From contig SKPY01000507.1 of assembly GCA_007119305.1 (NCBI GenBank), positions 1 to 15,800 of the forward strand: 15,800 nucleotides of DNA, in the 5' to 3' direction. Below, in pieces: positions 12,552-15,800 of this stretch; position 1 is the first letter of the stretch; each line of letters starts with the position of its first letter. The notes beneath the pieces were generated by a model. It had not been told where the DNA came from. It did no database searches and saw only the letters and a list, made by a program, of their open reading frames with translations. Made by a program: the position numbers and the translations under genes. This DNA is from Nitriliruptorales bacterium (GTDB taxonomy: Bacteria; Actinomycetota; Nitriliruptoria; Euzebyales; Egibacteraceae).

Positions 12552-14162
12552 ATGACCGACACCCTGACCAGCGCCGCCGACCCGGCCTCCGCGACCTACC
12601 GGCACAACGTCGAGGCGCACGAGCGCCTCGCGGCCGACCTCGCGGAGCAGCTGGCGCGGGTGCGCGAGGGCGGGGGGGCCCGGGCGCGCGACCGGCACCT
12701 CGAACGCGGCAAGCTGCTCCCGCGCGCGCGCGTGGACGACCTCGTCGACCTCGGCAGCCCTTTCCTCGAGCTCTCGCCACTGGCCGCCCACGGCCTGTAC
12801 GACGACGCGGCACCCGCCGCGGGCATCATCACCGGCATCGGGCGTGTCGCAGGCCGCGAATGCGTGCTCGTGGCCAACGACGCCACCGTCAAGGGCGGGA
12901 CGTACTACCCGATGACCGTGAAGAAGCACCTGCGCGCCCAGGAGATCGCGCTCGCGAACCGCCTGCCGTGCATCTACCTCGTCGACTCGGGTGGCGCCTT
13001 CCTGCCGCGCCAGGATGAGGTCTTCCCGGACCGGGACCACTTCGGGCGGATCTTCTTCAACCAGGCCACGATGTCGGCGCGCGGCATCCCGCAGATCGCC
13101 GCCGTGCTCGGCTCGTGCACGGCCGGCGGGGCGTACGTGCCCGCGATGAGCGACGAGTCGGTGATCGTGCGCAACCAGGGCACGATCTTCCTCGGCGGGC
13201 CGCCGCTGGTGAAGGCGGCGACCGGTGAGGTCGTCTCCGCCGAGGAGCTCGGCGGCGGGGACCTGCACACCCGCACCTCGGGGGTGACCGACCATCTGGC
13301 GGACGACGACGCGCACGCCCTGCAGATCGTTCGCTCGATCGTGGCCTCCCTGCCGGCCAAGCCCCCGCCGCCGTGGGAGTGCACGGTGACCGCGGAGCCG
13401 GCCGTCGACCCCAAGGGGCTGTACGGCGTCGTGCCGCCCGACACCCGCACGCCCTACGAGGTGCGTGAGGTCATCGCCCGCATCGTCGACGCGAGCCGCT
13501 TCCACGAGTTCAAGGCCCTCTACGGCACCACGCTCGTGACCGGGTTCGCCCGCATCCACGGCCACCCCGTCGGCATCGTCGCGAACAACGGGATCCTGTT
13601 CAGCGAGAGCGCGCTCAAGGGCGCGCACTTCATCGAGCTGTGCAACCAGCGCCGGGTGCCGCTCGTGTTCCTGCAGAACATCACCGGCTTCATGGTCGGG
13701 CGCGAGTACGAGGCGGGCGGCATCGCCAAGGACGGGGCGAAGATGGTCACCGCCGTGTCCTGCTCGGTCGTGCCCAAGCTCACGGTGATCATCGGTGGCT
13801 CCTTCGGCGCCGGCAACTACGGCATGTGCGGGCGCGCCTACGACCCGCGCTTCCTGTGGATGTGGCCCAACGCGCGGATCTCGGTCATGGGGGGCGAGCA
13901 GGCCGCGACCGTGCTCGCCACGATCCGCCGCGACGCCGTCGAGAGCCAGGGCGAGGTGTGGTCGGCGGCAGACGAGGGGGCGTTCAAGGCCCCGATCCGC
14001 GACCAGTACGAGCACCAGGGGCACCCCTACTACTCCACCGCGCGCCTGTGGGACGACGGGGTGATCGACCCGGCAGACACCCGCATGGTGCTCGGCCTGG
14101 CGCTGTCAGCCTGCGCGAACGCGCCTGTGGACGAGCCGCGTTACGGCGTGTTCCGCATGTGA
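12552..14162 (+). CDS. mccB: Methylcrotonyl-CoA (or geranyl-CoA) carboxylase-type beta subunit
   Basis: A 536-residue carboxyltransferase with the family's usual length. Diagnostic stretches are KGGTYYPMTVKKHLRAQEIA (114-133), LVDSGGAFLPRQDEVFPDRD (143-162), oxyanion loop GSCTAGGAYVPAMSDE (187-202), LQNITGFMVGREYEAGGIAKD (374-394) and GGSFGAGNYGMCGRAYDPRF (415-434). This set is closer to MccB/AccD1 than to PccB. MccB, with a biotinylated alpha subunit, carboxylates 3-methylcrotonyl-CoA in leucine breakdown; geranyl-CoA and related substrates are alternatives. GAGGAG precedes the ATG, about 8-12 bases upstream. Unusually, no matching alpha subunit, acyl-CoA dehydrogenase or hydratase gene is adjacent; the next gene is a c-di-GMP enzyme. 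The gene ends in a hairpin terminator candidate. Confidence 0.92.
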   Translation: MTDTLTSAADPASATYRHNVEAHERLAADLAEQLARVREGGGARARDRHLERGKLLPRARVDDLVDLGSPFLELSPLAAHGLYDDAAPAAGIITGIGRVAGRECVLVANDATVKGGTYYPMTVKKHLRAQEIALANRLPCIYLVDSGGAFLPRQDEVFPDRDHFGRIFFNQATMSARGIPQIAAVLGSCTAGGAYVPAMSDESVIVRNQGTIFLGGPPLVKAATGEVVSAEELGGGDLHTRTSGVTDHLADDDAHALQIVRSIVASLPAKPPPPWECTVTAEPAVDPKGLYGVVPPDTRTPYEVREVIARIVDASRFHEFKALYGTTLVTGFARIHGHPVGIVANNGILFSESALKGAHFIELCNQRRVPLVFLQNITGFMVGREYEAGGIAKDGAKMVTAVSCSVVPKLTVIIGGSFGAGNYGMCGRAYDPRFLWMWPNARISVMGGEQAATVLATIRRDAVESQGEVWSAADEGAFKAPIRDQYEHQGHPYYSTARLWDDGVIDPADTRMVLGLALSACANAPVDEPRYGVFRM

Positions 14163-14165
14163 GCA

Positions 14166-14191
14166 GCCGCCGGAGGCGCCGACCCGGCGGC
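14166..14191 (+). terminator. Hairpin terminator candidate after mccB
   Basis: GCCGCCGG (14166-14173) and CCGGCGGC (14184-14191) form a perfect 8-bp stem with a 10-base loop. It starts 4 bases after the mccB stop codon. There is no U tract, as is common for hairpin-only terminators in high-GC actinomycetes. Confidence 0.6.
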
Positions 14192-14223
14192 CGGGATGCC
14201 GCAACCGTTGGTGCTCCTGAGGT

Positions 14224-14229
14224 TACGAT
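14224..14229 (+). promoter_or_regulatory. Probable -10 box of the GGDEF/EAL gene
   Basis: TACGAT (inside GGTTACGATAGG), the same hexamer as before the cupredoxin gene. Transcription would start near 14236 and give a leader of about 48 bases. Confidence 0.5.
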
Positions 14230-14238
14230 AGGTGTCTG

Positions 14239-14250
14239 CACCCTAGGGTG
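14239..14250 (+). promoter_or_regulatory. Perfect 12-base palindrome at the predicted transcription start
   Basis: CACCCTAGGGTG is a perfect palindrome beginning 9 bases after the TACGAT box, where a repressor dimer would block initiation. It also overlaps the 5' arm of a leader hairpin. No matching factor can be named. Confidence 0.4.
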
Positions 14251-14283
14251 GGGGGCCTCCCACCCATTGCCTGGGAGGCGGGC
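14246..14283 (+). promoter_or_regulatory. Leader with two mutually exclusive hairpins; one sequesters the ribosome binding site
   Basis: Hairpin 1 pairs GGGTGGG (14246-14252) with CCCACCC (14259-14265), 7 bp with a 6-base loop. Hairpin 2 pairs GCCTCCCA (14255-14262) with TGGGAGGC (14272-14279), 8 bp with a 9-base loop. Both use bases 14259-14262, so they cannot coexist. Hairpin 2 includes the whole Shine-Dalgarno GGGAGG (14273-14278) of the ATG at 14284. The geometry is that of a translational switch: hairpin 1 leaves the ribosome site free and hairpin 2 hides it. No known riboswitch consensus is recognised. Confidence 0.5.

Positions 14284-15800
<1,517 letters not shown>

Noticed and set aside
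12672..12678. G7 run in mccB as a sequencing error or frameshift site
   Set aside because: The frame is continuous and the protein on both sides matches the MccB pattern with no missing segment.
14236..14283. Known c-di-GMP riboswitch in the leader of the GGDEF/EAL gene
   Set aside because: The leader is too short for a c-di-GMP-I or -II aptamer and does not show their conserved cores.

Overview
The window is a gene-dense, very GC-rich stretch (mostly G or C in third codon positions). Its gene content points to a high-GC actinomycetote: acyl-CoA carboxylases with a separate epsilon subunit, an LpdA-type quinone reductase, an LCP cell-wall ligase, Pro/Thr-rich lipoproteins and frequent GTG starts. 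I cannot fix the genus. I see no mobile element, CRISPR array, tRNA or rRNA.

Layout. A left-edge-truncated GNAT acetyltransferase (1-769, minus) is followed by a small SAM methyltransferase (876-1541, minus). Divergent from these is an LpdA-like NAD(P)H:quinone oxidoreductase (1598-3028, plus). It converges on a fused biotin carboxylase/biotin carrier alpha subunit (3045-4823, minus). A cupredoxin lipoprotein lies at 5047-5490 (plus).

Next comes a minus-strand operon read from 8972 down to 5528: propionyl-CoA carboxylase-type beta subunit, three paralogous two-helix membrane proteins with bacterial PH-like domains, then a 70-residue carboxylase epsilon subunit. Most of its junctions are 4-base GTGA stop/start overlaps. 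Biotin protein ligase (9100-9903, plus) is divergent from that operon, so the enzyme that loads biotin sits next to its clients.

A second minus-strand cluster (12435 down to 9878) encodes envelope proteins: a Pro/Thr-rich lipoprotein, an LCP-family ligase and a GerMN/Gmad2 lipoprotein. Divergent from it is a methylcrotonyl-CoA carboxylase-type beta subunit (12552-14162, plus). The window ends inside a PAS-GAF-GGDEF-EAL c-di-GMP signalling protein (14284 onward, plus).

The common thread is biotin-dependent acyl-CoA carboxylation: one alpha, two beta and one epsilon subunit plus BirA, feeding lipid synthesis and propionyl-CoA or leucine catabolism, with envelope-assembly genes beside them. The most unusual structure is the insertion of three membrane PH-like genes between the beta and epsilon subunit genes. 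The leader of the GGDEF/EAL gene also deserves attention: two mutually exclusive hairpins are possible, and one buries the ribosome binding site. Several promoters share a TAGNNT/TANNNT -10 box 27-34 bases before the start codon, and two of these boxes are embraced by inverted repeats.
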